This document shows, piece after piece, positions 35,217 through 45,775 of a stretch of DNA of 64,000 nucleotides. The notes under the pieces were generated by a model that was not told the DNA's origin, did not search any database, and saw nothing but the letters and a program-made list of their open reading frames with translations. The translations under genes and the position numbers were made by a program. The DNA is from Galeruca laticollis (lineage: Eukaryota > Arthropoda > Insecta > Coleoptera > Chrysomelidae): contig OY998179.1 of NCBI GenBank assembly GCA_963921935.1, positions 56,712,222 to 56,776,221 on the forward strand, given 5' to 3'. Positions within the stretch are counted from its first letter, which is position 1. Every line of letters begins with the position of its first letter.

Positions 35217-35664
35217 GTCTTTATTTTCTTTTATTGCATCCTTTTTTTGTTAATGTCCTGAATTCTGTTGTCTGCTCCTAGTAATTCCTCAAAATACTCT
35301 TTCCATCTATCAATTACTTCGTTTCCATTTCTTAGTATATCTCCTTTTTTATTTCTTATCCATGTTATTTCTTGTGTTTTTTTTTGTTTCTTAATGACTT
35401 CAATGTTTTGTAAAACAGTTTTTGATTTGATTTACTATTGCCTTCCATTTTTTCGCCAAATTCTTTCCACTGATTTCTTTTAGCTACTGCTTCCATCTCT
35501 TTTTCCTATTTCCCCTTCTCTTTGTACACTTCATAGTTTTCCGTGGTTTTGTTATTTATATATATTTTCCACGGTTCTTTTTTTAATTTTACTTTTATTT
35601 TAATTTCGTCCGTCCACCAATCTGTTTGTTTCTTCTTACTAGTTTTCTTGCTACAACCACATAT

Positions 35665-36620
35665 TTATTTAGCGGTTTCCAATGAGTTTTTAATGAAGTT
35701 ATTCCACATTTCTTCTAAATTACCAGTTTTCATTATATGACTATTATCTAAGAACCTTCCTGATAATGTTATTTTGTATTTCTCTGCCATATCTGTGTTT
35801 TGAAGTTTGTATGATCTGACCGATTCATATTCTATTATTTTTTCTACTTTTTGTCTATTATGATTTGTAATTTCTACTTGATCTCTAATTTTTGTTACGA
35901 GTAAATAGTGGTCACTTCCTATTGCTGGTCCTCTTCTAACTTTGGTATCCAATACTTCCTTTCTATTTCTCTTTTCCACTAATATGTAATATATTATTGA
36001 CCTTTCATTTTTGCTTTTCATCACACCTGTATATTTATGTATGTCTTTATGTTGGAAAAATGTATTAGTTACAATAAAATTGTGTAATATGCAAAAATCC
36101 AACAACCGTTCTCCATTATTATTCCTATGTGCTTCACCATGTTCTCCTATTACTGTTCTGTAAATGTCATCTTTTGTCTCCACTCTGCTATTAAAATCTC
36201 CAAGTATAATTATTTTTCCTTTTGCATTTTCTGTAGCCATAGTTAGATCTTCCCAAAACCTATCTTTATTTCCTACTATATTGTCTTCATTTGGTCCATA
36301 TGCAATTATTATAGTTTTTGTGTTCATATCCTTATTTTTCATTTTCATTACCAGTAATCTACCCGACCATCCCGTCTATCCAGTAATTTGTTCTTCTAAG
36401 TTTCTATGTATTATGCATGCAACTCCTGCTGCCGCTCTTTTCTCATTTTCAATACCACTATTTATGAGTATATGACCATTAATTATTTTCACTGTCCCCT
36501 GTCCTTTTTTTGTCTCTGTTATAGCTAGTATCCTCAAGTTTGTATTTTCAAACTCTTCTCCTAATTATTTTTTCTTTCGTGAAATACTTCTAACATTCCA
36601 TGTTCCAATTCGCCACATTT
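35665..36620 (-). pseudogene. LINE B AP endonuclease
   Basis: Upstream of 36348 a shifted frame reads WRIGTWNVRSI, then a TETKK-type Glu motif. The open part (227 residues) has IIIAYGPNEDN, IILGDFNSRV (Asp/Asn) and AIGSDHYLLV (SDH). Active-site residues are present; the break near 36380 is a stop and frameshift. Confidence 0.7.
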
Positions 36621-36630
36621 CCGTTGCTGA

Positions 36631-37137
36631 TTATTCCCATCTCCATTCTTGCCCATTTACTATTTCCTTATTGTATCCCATTTTTACGTATTTTCCCTTT
36701 TGGTTTTCTAATTTTGCAAACATCCTTATCTCTTTTTGTTTGTCTCTTTCCTTCTTGGTCATATCATTATTTATAAAAACTCTTTCTTCTTTCCTCTGCT
36801 TCAATTTAGCTTTATTTGCCATAATTCTTTCTTTATCAGCTTCTTTTTGACATTCCACTATACACATTTTCTCCCCTAACTTGTTAACTGCTTTACGCTC
36901 GATATTTATTTTTAGTTGTTGACTCAAAAAGTTTCTGACATTTTCTACCAATTTCGACGGCTCATTAGTATCAAGTTTCAATCCATTTATCATCACATTA
37001 TTCTTTCTTCTTTCTTCATCTATAATTTCCATTGTTTTTTTAATTGCTTCCATTTCTGCATTTTCTTTTTTTGCTTTGTTTTCTTTTCTCAATACTTCGT
37101 TTTCAACTTTCAACTTTAATATTTCCTCGTTAAACAT
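36631..37137 (-). CDS. LINE B ORF1 protein, coiled coil plus RRM-like
   Basis: Open for 168 residues from ATG 37137. Residues ~1-45 are a charged heptad-type coiled coil (ILKLKVENEVLRKENKAKKE). Then NVMINGLKLD starts an RRM-like region that ends with VFINNDMTKKERDKQKEIRM and a WRWE tail. This is the usual shape of many insect LINE ORF1 proteins, which trimerise and bind RNA. It may still be translated, but the element's ORF2 is broken. Confidence 0.65.
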   Translation of the reverse strand: MFNEEILKLKVENEVLRKENKAKKENAEMEAIKKTMEIIDEERRKNNVMINGLKLDTNEPSKLVENVRNFLSQQLKINIERKAVNKLGEKMCIVECQKEADKERIMANKAKLKQRKEERVFINNDMTKKERDKQKEIRMFAKLENQKGKYVKMGYNKEIVNGQEWRWE

Positions 37138-37160
37138 ATTTATGATGAGAAACAAAAACT

Positions 37161-39708
37161 AGATTTCCTTGAATCATTAGAAACTAGAAGACACTTTAAA
37201 GACCCACAATAAGTAGTCGTCAATGAACAGATAAATCTAGGGAGTTCTCCACTTCTGAACTGTCTTCTTAAATAATAATTGTAAATATTAGCATATATAT
37301 TTTTCCTGGTTTCCTATATCGTTGCACAGTTATACTGATTTGTAATGGGAAAATATATGCAAGATATCTCCATAGGGCTAATAATATCTGAGCTTTAATA
37401 CTCAATCACAAGGTACGTCACTTCTTGATTCAGCCAAAAGTAATTATTAAATATCAGGATTTATTAATATAGAAAATTATTTTCTTTTTCTCCATAGTCG
37501 TACTTATTTCAACACTGAAGTTCCACCTTTCAAAGCTAACGTTTACAGTTTCCTGGAAGTGATTAATTTTGTGACCTCGGTTTTCAGCCCCATTTCCGAC
37601 TAAAATATCATCGAAACTGTTGTAGTAGAAGAGAAGTAAGACCTGGAGCTAATATAAAAATTGTTCCAATAATAGTTTTGTAGGAAATTAAATAGTTTCG
37701 ATAATTGTAATCTACGAGCAACTGATATGAGCTCCTTAAAAAAAAGCTACTTCAAGAGATTTATTCACTTGTAAATCTCTCTCCAATCGATTTGTGCATA
37801 ATGATTGATTCCACAAACACAATTATTATAATAGAAATTCACACTTACTTTGAATATATGGACAGCTGGAAACCTGCGATGGAAGGAAAGTATAGTTCAA
37901 TGGCACTGTATGTATTTCTTACGGGGATCATTTTAAAAAACGTTTGAACCAACTTGTTGAATTTTGATTCGTTTCCTCTGTGTGTTCTCCTTTACATTAA
38001 GTCGGTAACAGTAATTGTCTGTTCTGAACTCCTAATATCCCAATTATGCCATTACTCTGATTTGTGGGTCCTCGTCTAAAAAATTCTTCACTATAACACT
38101 ATCTCGATAAGCGAAATGTTTGTTCCGTCCTCAAAGTCATTTCTCATGGAGTATAATCTGCAAACGGAGAATGTTTCTTATTGTTTTTTGTTTTATCGTC
38201 CAATTTGTGTACGTCCTTTGTGAATTTGTTAGTCAGGTATTTTGTTCCATCGAATCACCTATATACTTTCGTCAATTCTCTGCACGATGTAACGACCTTC
38301 TCTATATACATATAATTTGAATTCGTTTATGTATTTCTTCATATATCTACTGCGATATTCGTTCCATTTTCGCTTCTCACAATTCGCCAACAGCTTTCAT
38401 CTTTCTTAGTTTTCATTTTATGGGACTATGCTTTTATGATGTAGTTCTTGATCCAAGATTTCATATGTGTTGCGTTTATAATCCAACAAACCAAAATAAT
38501 CATACTCTATTTGTACGAATTATAATATGGCACATTAACATCTATGATGCTTCAGAAACACTTATTATTTCGTATAACCATGCCAGTAGATATGCACCAT
38601 TGATTCGAGATCATTCCTTATGTAAAATAACATGGGAAAGCGCTAAGGCCCATTATGCACTTTTTTTACTAATCCAAGTTCATTGCAATCGTCTGTGACG
38701 TCATCTGTTATGTGCCAGCTGTCATCTGACAGGTGTTCTATATAATCCAACTAACAATTGAGTTGAAAAATAGATTTTCCTTGAAAAAGTCTCAAAAAAT
38801 GGCTGTGGCGTTATGTTTATGTGTTTAGGTTATATTGCAAAATTGTTGAAAATTCTTAGAAGAAATGATTTCACAGGATTTAATTTCGACAATTATCGAG
38901 ATATATAGAAGTACTTTCCACTGTTTTTATCCTAATGCCATTTAAATATAACGAAATTTCCCTGCTTACCCTAGCTGCTGGGCCATTATGTGTTAATTAT
39001 GCAAACCCTTTTCCTTCCAACAAATATCACGAAATCTCTTCGAATTCAAAATATCTAATTCTCTCATATGTTGTTCGCTCCATTTTATTACAAACTCAGA
39101 TAAAATATATTATCACAACCCAGATCACAATTGGAAGAGCTTATTTGGCTTTATTAATAAAAGGAACTGATAATTGAAATGAGTCATGGAGACTAATCAT
39201 CTGTCATTTGCAGTAGCTTATAGGGATAATGTTGGGTCATTCGTCTCTGCCGTAATTTCTCATTGAAAAAAACACTTCTAACATTGAACCTAAAAACTTG
39301 TGGTTGAACAGTTTTCATACGTCCCATAAATTTAAAAATTATTCAATGTTTTTTTGATAATGTTTCCGACAAAGTTTCATCAATCACTATGGAAACAAAA
39401 AATTACAGGGTAATTCAAAATCGGTTGTTGTGGTAGTCTACATAGTGGCAAATTGAAAAACAAGACAAATCAGTTTATTCGTATAACTGCCTTAATGTTG
39501 AAGCCCGTCAGTTTGTGACCATAGTTATACTCAACTGAGTGTCAGTATTAACCCTAGGATGCATAAAGAAAAATTTGTACAGCTATACATAAGGTGAGTT
39601 TTCTCGACTCATAATAGAAAATATAGGTTTTAGATGTAAAAATAAGTTTATATTTTCATAATTATTATTCACTGTTGTTACATATGGAACTGTGCTTTTT
39701 ACATTTTT
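37161..39708. other. Anonymous AT-rich DNA with repeat scraps
   Basis: No coding domain. A repeat at 37350-37440 recurs inverted at 43955-44075. A short piece near 38690-38735 (ATGTGCCAGCTGTCAT) matches the subterminal region at 110-130, probably a remnant of the same TIR family. Confidence 0.45.
37350..37440 (-). repeat. Dispersed repeat, inverted partner of 43955-44075
   Basis: Shared blocks include GATATTATTAGCCCTATGG, TTGTGATTGA and AAGAAGTGAC, in inverted orientation about 6.6 kb apart. Function unknown. Confidence 0.75.
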
Positions 39709-41095
39709 TTATATTTGATACTTACTCATTTTTCCTAATTTAGAAGGACATACGTAACAACAACGTTTTCTTGCTATTGCCTCGTTATGGTTAGCTTCTT
39801 CGACAATTTGATTGAAGAATTTCATAGCTTCCAGTGCTTTTTTAGGCAAATATGGATTCTGCGAACGTTTTTCTATATAAGGTGTAACTGACATCTTTCA
39901 AAGATCTTTCAAAAACAGTCGTCTTTGATGAATTTTGCCATTTTCAAACCGTGGAAATTCATGAATATACAATTAAAACGCGTTCAGTGCAGCAATGTTT
40001 AACATGTTAAAAAATATGTCAAATGACTATCGACTTGTTCTCCGTTTGCATGTATAATTTCTCAGGATTTGTTCCATGTGATTGACACTCTTCTTAGTAG
40101 CATTGTAAAATTGAATCATTTCCGGTTTCGTCTCCACTCTATCATCAATGATAACACCATGATAGACCTTAGAAGGATAACCATCTTATTTTTCTTCGGA
40201 ACATAACTGACAATCGTTAGATATTCATGAAATGCGAACAAAGTAAGAAGCTCTGGTCGGTCCTTAGAGACCTTGAGCTGTGATGGTAACTTTTTTTTGT
40301 TTTGTCGAAGTGTGCCTAAGGCGGTAACACCTATGTTTAGAAGGTTCTGGAACTACTCTGCAAAGGTAAAAAATTATCACAAGTCAAACATCGAGATGTA
40401 TTTTTGACACTCTTTATGAGCGTAGTTACAATTATTTTGCCTAGATTTTGTTGCACTTCTCAGCCAGGTTTTCCACCAATATGAATTAGCCCATCAACAG
40501 CATAGCCAGTGTCACTTTCGTACATCCAGAAAAATGTAGTACCATATTTTGTAGGTTTGCTCGGCATATAATGAATGAACCCACTACGTACTCTAGATAC
40601 CAGCAACTGCTCAATTGTGAAAATTACCTTTGAAATTATCCTGCTTCTACACTGTCATGAAGCTGCATTATGTCTATGCCCTTCCAGGTCCTTACTTTTG
40701 CATCGCAATGGCGCCGTGCTTCTCTATTTGTACAGATGACAATTTCCTGAACAATCACTTCAGTTATAAATGAATTCCAAGGATCAAATACTGGAAAAAT
40801 ATAATTCTGTTGTCTTGGACCAGGAGTAAATCGCACAGTGTTATAGTATAGAGCTTTTGTCTGGATAGGAGCAATGACTTTCCATTCGAAACCATTAGAT
40901 CCAGTCATTACGGTCCTATCCCGAATATCATAATTTCTTGGCAATAACTGTTGATCAGGTGCTTCATATTCACTATCCGACAAACTCACTAGAATTTCAT
41001 CAACAGCCTTACTTTCATCTATTTCGGAAGATTTGGGAATAAAGTCCACATCATCTTTCACGCCCTCTTCAGAACTAGAAACATCTAATTCCGAA
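39709..41095 (-). pseudogene. PiggyBac-type transposase, decayed
   Basis: The N-terminal acidic region is followed by GSNGFEWKVIAPIQTK, then FDPWNSFITEVIVQEIV and CTNREARRH, the typical start of the piggyBac DDD domain (41095-40636). The middle is frameshifted. Further down, a VYHGVIIDDRVETKPEM-like stretch precedes YNATKKSVNHMEQI, where the family has VDxMD, so the catalytic Asp is Asn. The end (39894-39709) has the Cys-rich RKRCCYVCPSKLGK tail. No TTAA-flanked termini were identified. Confidence 0.75.
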
Positions 41096-41159
41096 TTTAT
41101 GGGTGCATATGAAGGTACCAGGAAAGCTAGATAAGGAGTCAATACAGAGAATCCCCGAA

Positions 41160-41493
41160 ATCTGTTCACGCTCCCGGAAGATTATTCTCTGGCTCACAAA
41201 ATCCCCGCCAGTATCAAAAACGCACAAGGATTGGCAACCGTCTTTCGAAAGAAGTTTGCGCAATTAGGAAAACTTGAAGATCAAATTCCAGCCCCTGCCA
41301 AGACACGGAGACATAAATTCGCGGTACGTCTTCTACATGCTAACCCAGAACGAATTTCAAGGTCGATCCACCTACCGGGATGTGTGGGAAGCTCTACGAA
41401 GCCTTCGAGACCTTATGTTGGAATTAACTGTGAAAAAACAGGCTATACCTAAGATAGACCACACTGACGTAGTCCCTGAATCCGGCTCTGTCT
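41160..41493 (+). pseudogene. Macro-domain (ADP-ribose-binding) fragment abutting an LTR
   Basis: Reading frames show LPEDYSLAHKIPASIKNAQ, GLATVFRKKFAQLGKLEDQI and, after a one-base frame change near 41310, RYVFYMLTQNEFQGR, TYRDVWEALRSLRDL and KKQAIPKID. This is the pattern of the small macro domains (O-acetyl-ADP-ribose deacetylase type) found in many insect repeats: YSLAHC...GKGIA..FRKKFG...YLVTK...PTY..L..SL......IPKIGCG. Here GKGIA has become AQGLA and the final GCG is lost, so ligand binding is doubtful. The frame ends at the first bases of the downstream LTR. Confidence 0.55.
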
Positions 41494-41880
41494 AATCCAG
41501 TCTTATCGAAAGTGAAAATAGTGGGAAGTGAGCATGAATATCGCGAAAGCACTATTTTTTGTGATTGTTTTCATTGGAGCACTTCTAAGAAGGTCGGTCG
41601 TTTTTGTCTGTGAACTATATTCTAGAAATTCCAGTAATACAAATGCTCGAGTAAGGGGTTTAGGTATAAATGGCGACTACCTGTAGGTCGGGAGTTTATT
41701 TTACAATTTGATCTCGAGAGCAGAGCAGTGAACTAGGGAACATAAAAGTGGACTATGTTTAATATACATTAGTTTAGTAGTGAACAGTGTATAAACAAAT
41801 TAAGTAAGTAGTAAGTGTGTATACATTTATCCCACCCATGTGGAGAAGGTAGTTTAAATAAATACAAAAACTTTTCAGTA
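41487..41880 (+). repeat. LTR related to the solo LTR at 52260-52697
   Basis: It shares AATATCGCGAAAG and TTTATCCCACCC in the same order with the reverse complement of 52260-52697. It begins TGTCTAATCC next to the macro-domain stop. It could be the 3' LTR of a lost element that carried the macro domain, or the 5' LTR of gypsy X. Confidence 0.5.
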
Positions 41881-43200
41881 CAAAATAAATAATATCTTAT
41901 AAAATTATTCTCACTCTCACTAAGTGATAATTATTCACAAATAAATTACTACACAAAGAATCACACAAGCAAACTTAAGCATAGATTGGTAGAAAGATAA
42001 CGTCTTGTCTTTTTGGCGAAACGGTTTATAAACTTACAGTAACTAAAAACAAGTGCAACCACTTACAAATATTTTAAGTTGAGCACGTACAACGTTGTCA
42101 TATGGTATTTCAGCGGAAAAAGATATATGTTTATGTATGAGCCCAATAGACTTACCTTTTGTACAGACGTGGTATGGGATAACATAAAATGATATTTTTT
42201 CTTCTAAAAATTCTATTAGCTATTTATGCATGGTAACACTAGACAGTCCAATCAATGAATTGCTAAAGGAAAAATAATATAGTCCCTTATGCATACTAGG
42301 GTTAATTCGAAAATTCTATAAAAAACACAAAATTCGTATCGATTTTGAAATTGATACTCTGTATTTGACAAGTCTTTGTCTCAGTTTACAGCAATGTCAA
42401 CATTTCCCATACTCATTTTAATCTTTTCTTCTATTCAATTTTCTTTTATTCTTCACTATTTTTTATGCCCATGTTCTTGTTTGTCTTGTGTTTTCCATTT
42501 TTAAGAAATATCACCATCATTCCAACTGTTTTTGTTCTATATATTCTAATGCTGGTTGTATTTCCTATTTTTTCTTAGATTAACGTTCTTCATTTTAACT
42601 ACCTTATGTACTTCATCTCCATTGTGTCACAATCCTAAGTACCCGGCCTTGGGAATCTGCTCAGGTAGTGAATTCGGCCTTAGTTACACTATTTTTTATT
42701 ACCTCAATTGGGATAAGGTGAATCACATGAACCGTATATTCTCAACAGAAATACGAATAAGTATCAGTTAATAGTAAAAATGTCCAACTCAATATTTTAT
42801 ATATAGCAAAAATAAGTTAGGGACTTATCTTGGGAAGACTCGGGACGTACAGCTCGCAGCAGTATTCGAGAGTTCTTCAGCCATGGTTGTCTGGACTGTA
42901 GAACGATGTGGTCCGGTGAGTGGATCTTGTAGGGTCCGTGAAGGTCTGTAGAAGTATAGATCGTAACGGTCCGTAGAGGTCGGTACATGCTGCAGAGCTG
43001 TAGGGAAAAAAATAAAAGAACAGGAGAAACAGTAGAAAATTGAAAAGGAGGAATAAAATGAACAGGTAGGAGCTTATACTCTGATACATACAAAAATTTG
43101 AATTTAATTTTCAAAATAAAACCACAGAAAACTGTTCATTCTTATCCGTCCTGTTCCCAAAATAATCAGAAAAAGCAAATTCAAATCGGTGGAAAATAAC
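41881..43200. other. No supported gene; degenerate GGTCCGT repeats
   Basis: Mostly AT-rich. Around 42895-42985 there are several loose copies of GGTCCGTAGAGGTC in a stretch of higher G+C. Open frames over it have no recognisable domain. Confidence 0.4.
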
Positions 43201-43201
43201 C

Positions 43202-43205
<4 letters not shown>

Positions 43206-43277
<72 letters not shown>
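43206..43277. repeat. (TA)n microsatellite
   Basis: An uninterrupted AT dinucleotide tract of ~70 bases. Confidence 0.95.
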
Positions 43278-43281
<4 letters not shown>

Positions 43282-43789
43282 ATAGAGAATCTGTTATAAA
43301 TTCGCTTCATAAAATAACCAGATACAATTTGAAAATATATAGATAACTTACCAACCAGAAGAATTAATATCACACACAAGTAATATTTAAAAAAGAACGC
43401 TGAATAACTTTTCAGCGAAGAATGAACAAGCGACGATTCCTTGAATCGTAGTGTTAAATAGCCATTTAATGATGGTAAAAACTATCACCGATACGTTCCT
43501 AATAATTGAAATAGGATGATTTCGAATTAGAGGTGGGAGTAGCCGACGAATAATTGATGAAAATAGTAACATGTCTCAGCGACATGTTACAATTGTTTGT
43601 ATCTTACTTTGATGTCGTTGGTTCACAGGTTCACAGATATATGTATGTAGTGGAAATATCCCGTATATCATGTTTCAATTAAGTAATAGAAAATTACGGC
43701 AATATTATAATATATTATATTATTGGTATTCAATTGTAGACCAACGAAACTAATTGGAACGGTTCCAAAATATTTGTAAATTTGAATAT

Positions 43790-43925
43790 GAATGCTCTAT
43801 TAGTGTTTTAAAGAAACTCACGGTTTCTAGTTAATTCCACAATATAATAAAAATTGTTGAAAATTCTAAAAAATTGTTTCGATAAATCAATATCATCGTC
43901 AGAATGACAGAAGTTACATTTCATT
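43790..43925. repeat. Dispersed repeat, copy 2, with hammerhead-like core
   Basis: Same family as 33080-33215. On the minus strand, 43902-43876 reads CTGACGA, one base, a GATA/TATC stem with a 6-base loop, then GAAAC, a good match to a hammerhead core. Confidence 0.65.
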
Positions 43926-43954
43926 TGGTGCCTACCTGATGTTTAGTAGTTATT

Positions 43955-44075
43955 TTTGGCTAGACCAAGAAGTGACCTTACTTGTGATTGACTTAATATA
44001 TGTTAATAGAAAAAAGAAGAGAATGTGATATTACAAATATTGAAGCTTAGATATTATTAGCCCTATGGTGATAAC
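43955..44075 (+). repeat. Dispersed repeat, partner of 37350-37440
   Basis: See 37350-37440. This copy has an insertion of about 30 bases relative to the other. Confidence 0.7.
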
Positions 44076-44469
44076 ATGAGTAGATTCCACCAACTAAGGG
44101 TCGAGACAGTTAATTTCATGAATGCTCTAAATTACGTGAGTGTGTTCTAGCTAAATACTTATGGCTGGAGTGATTATTGAACCAAGAGCAGATTAGATTC
44201 CAGGAAGAGATTTAAATGCGACGGAGAAAGACGTTAGAGTTAGGAACCAAAGGTCGTAAGCTTGTCGTAGTATCAAGTCTGTAGGTTTAACAAGGAGGTA
44301 ATATATGTCGAAAGAGTTGAGAATATCTTGATTTAGTTAATGCAGAATAATTAAATAAAGAGGAAGATTTGTGCAAAGTCTCCTGATATTTTTTGTGTGG
44401 AAGACGATTGATTGTCTGTTACTAGCCTATACTAACAAAAAATTGTGTTAAAGTAAGAAGCCCACCCAG

Positions 44470-44925
44470 TCTCTGTTAAAACTTGCAGATTACCCCATGC
44501 CCAAAAGAAAGAAATTCTCGCCCAGGTTGATAAGATGTACTGATACGGCATTTTCAATGACGCACGGTCAACTGCTCGAAAGGGTGAGAAAAAGTTTGGG
44601 TGGTCTTGTATTATAAATTGCAGAATAGACAACTGAGAGACAATGAAGAAATACCGTTACATACTATTGCCGAGATATTGAATTCTTTGACCGGTGCTTT
44701 GTATTTTTCCCATTTAGATTTAGCGCAAGAGTACTACCAACTGGAGTTAGAGCCCGAGAGCCGATCTTGCACAGCTCTTACAACGGAAAGGGGACAGTAT
44801 CAGCTAACAAGGTTGTCAATGAGACTCAATGTTAGCCCAGGAGCCCAGGTTGACGACGATAGCAAAGGCGGGTTTGAATAGTGATGTTGACAATTGTTAA
44901 AAATGCATGTAAAGTTATGTTTTTC
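44470..44925 (+). pseudogene. Gypsy X RT, N-terminal segment
   Basis: Frames read CRLPHAQKKEILAQVDKM (entry to RT), an IPLHTIAEILNSLTGA block, YFSHLDLAQEYYQLELEPES (first catalytic motif) and GQYQLTRLSMRLNVSPGA (palm). After a frameshift a TIAKAGLNSDVDN segment is the last piece before the break. In the family the next motif is the YLDD strand, which is found at 53700. So this is the left end of an RT split by an ~8.8-kb insertion. Confidence 0.75.
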
Positions 44926-44989
44926 ACAATAAAGATAATTTTAGAAACCTAGTATAACATTTTTAGAACCTAATTATTCGACTTAAATT

Positions 44990-45775
44990 AAATAAATAGC
45001 AGTAAGTAAAACACAAAATCCGTACTACAGCATATATTAATAAAAGATGAAGGGGGCAACTAGTTTCGGCACACTGAGCAATCATCTGGCCTGTAAAAAG
45101 TATCAAGATAGAAAAAGATCAGATATAGACAATATATCGAATTACCTCAATGTATACATCAATCCACATGTAAAATATTATATTATAAAGGGAAAGCAGA
45201 ATCCAACATATGTCAGCAGGCAATAAGAGGATATACTGTAGGGAAAATCAGGACAACATTAAGAAAAGTCATAAAATTGGGTTAATTTATAAAAGAAAAA
45301 GGAGAGAAAAGAAAACAAGACTGGACATCGTCGTACGACAGAATATGTCCGAAGCTAATAGTCTAGTATTGTAGTTTGTAAGCACAGTAACTCAGTAAAT
45401 CCTAAATGACAAGGATCAATGATAACCTTCAATAACAAAATAAAAATATTTCAAAACAGAGATTAATGAGACTATTTTTATTCATGATTTTCCCCCCTAC
45501 AGTATATCCCCTCATTGCCCACTGACATATGTTGGATTCTGCTGGATGCCACAGATATGTGACAGCTTTTTCCCTTTATAATATCTTACATGTGGGTTGA
45601 TGTATACATTAAAGTAATTCGATGTATTGTGTATTTCTCATCTTTTTCTATCTTGATACCTTTTACAGGCCTGATAATGGCTCAGTGAGCTGAAACTAGT
45701 TGTCCCCTTCATATTTTATCAATATATGCTGTAGTACAGATTTTGCGTTTTACTTACTGCTATTTATTTGAGATA
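44990..45775. mobile_element. Large foldback element
   Basis: Arms of ~260-285 bp (44990-45250 and 45485-45775) are imperfect inverted repeats with a ~235-bp unrelated spacer. They share GCAGTAAGTAAAAC, ACTAGTTTCGGC-like and TATCAAGATAGAAAAAG blocks. The right arm contains CTGATAA, a 5-bp stem and GAAAC at 45671-45695 (plus strand), a hammerhead-like core; the left arm has a degenerate copy. There is no coding capacity. Confidence 0.8.

Larger units (their letters stand above)
34100..37160 (-). mobile_element. LINE B (ORF1 plus endonuclease-RT), minus strand
   Basis: Minus-strand order is ORF1 (37137-36631), endonuclease (about 36620-35665), RT N-terminus (35216-35001), degenerate palm and C-terminal region down to about 34200. 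The layout is that of a near-complete LINE. Frameshifts break ORF2. The 3' end lies close to the (TA)n tracts at 34032. Its relation to LINE A is at the level of the endonuclease family only. Confidence 0.7.

Noticed and set aside
34113..36475. Several plus-strand frames rich in Phe/Leu/Ser
   Set aside because: They are the antisense of LINE B, whose minus-strand domains are clear.
38935..39177. 80-residue open frame
   Set aside because: No domain, no context, composition like background.
42797..43114. 105-residue minus-strand frame
   Set aside because: Overlaps degenerate GGTCCGT-type repeats; not supported as a gene.
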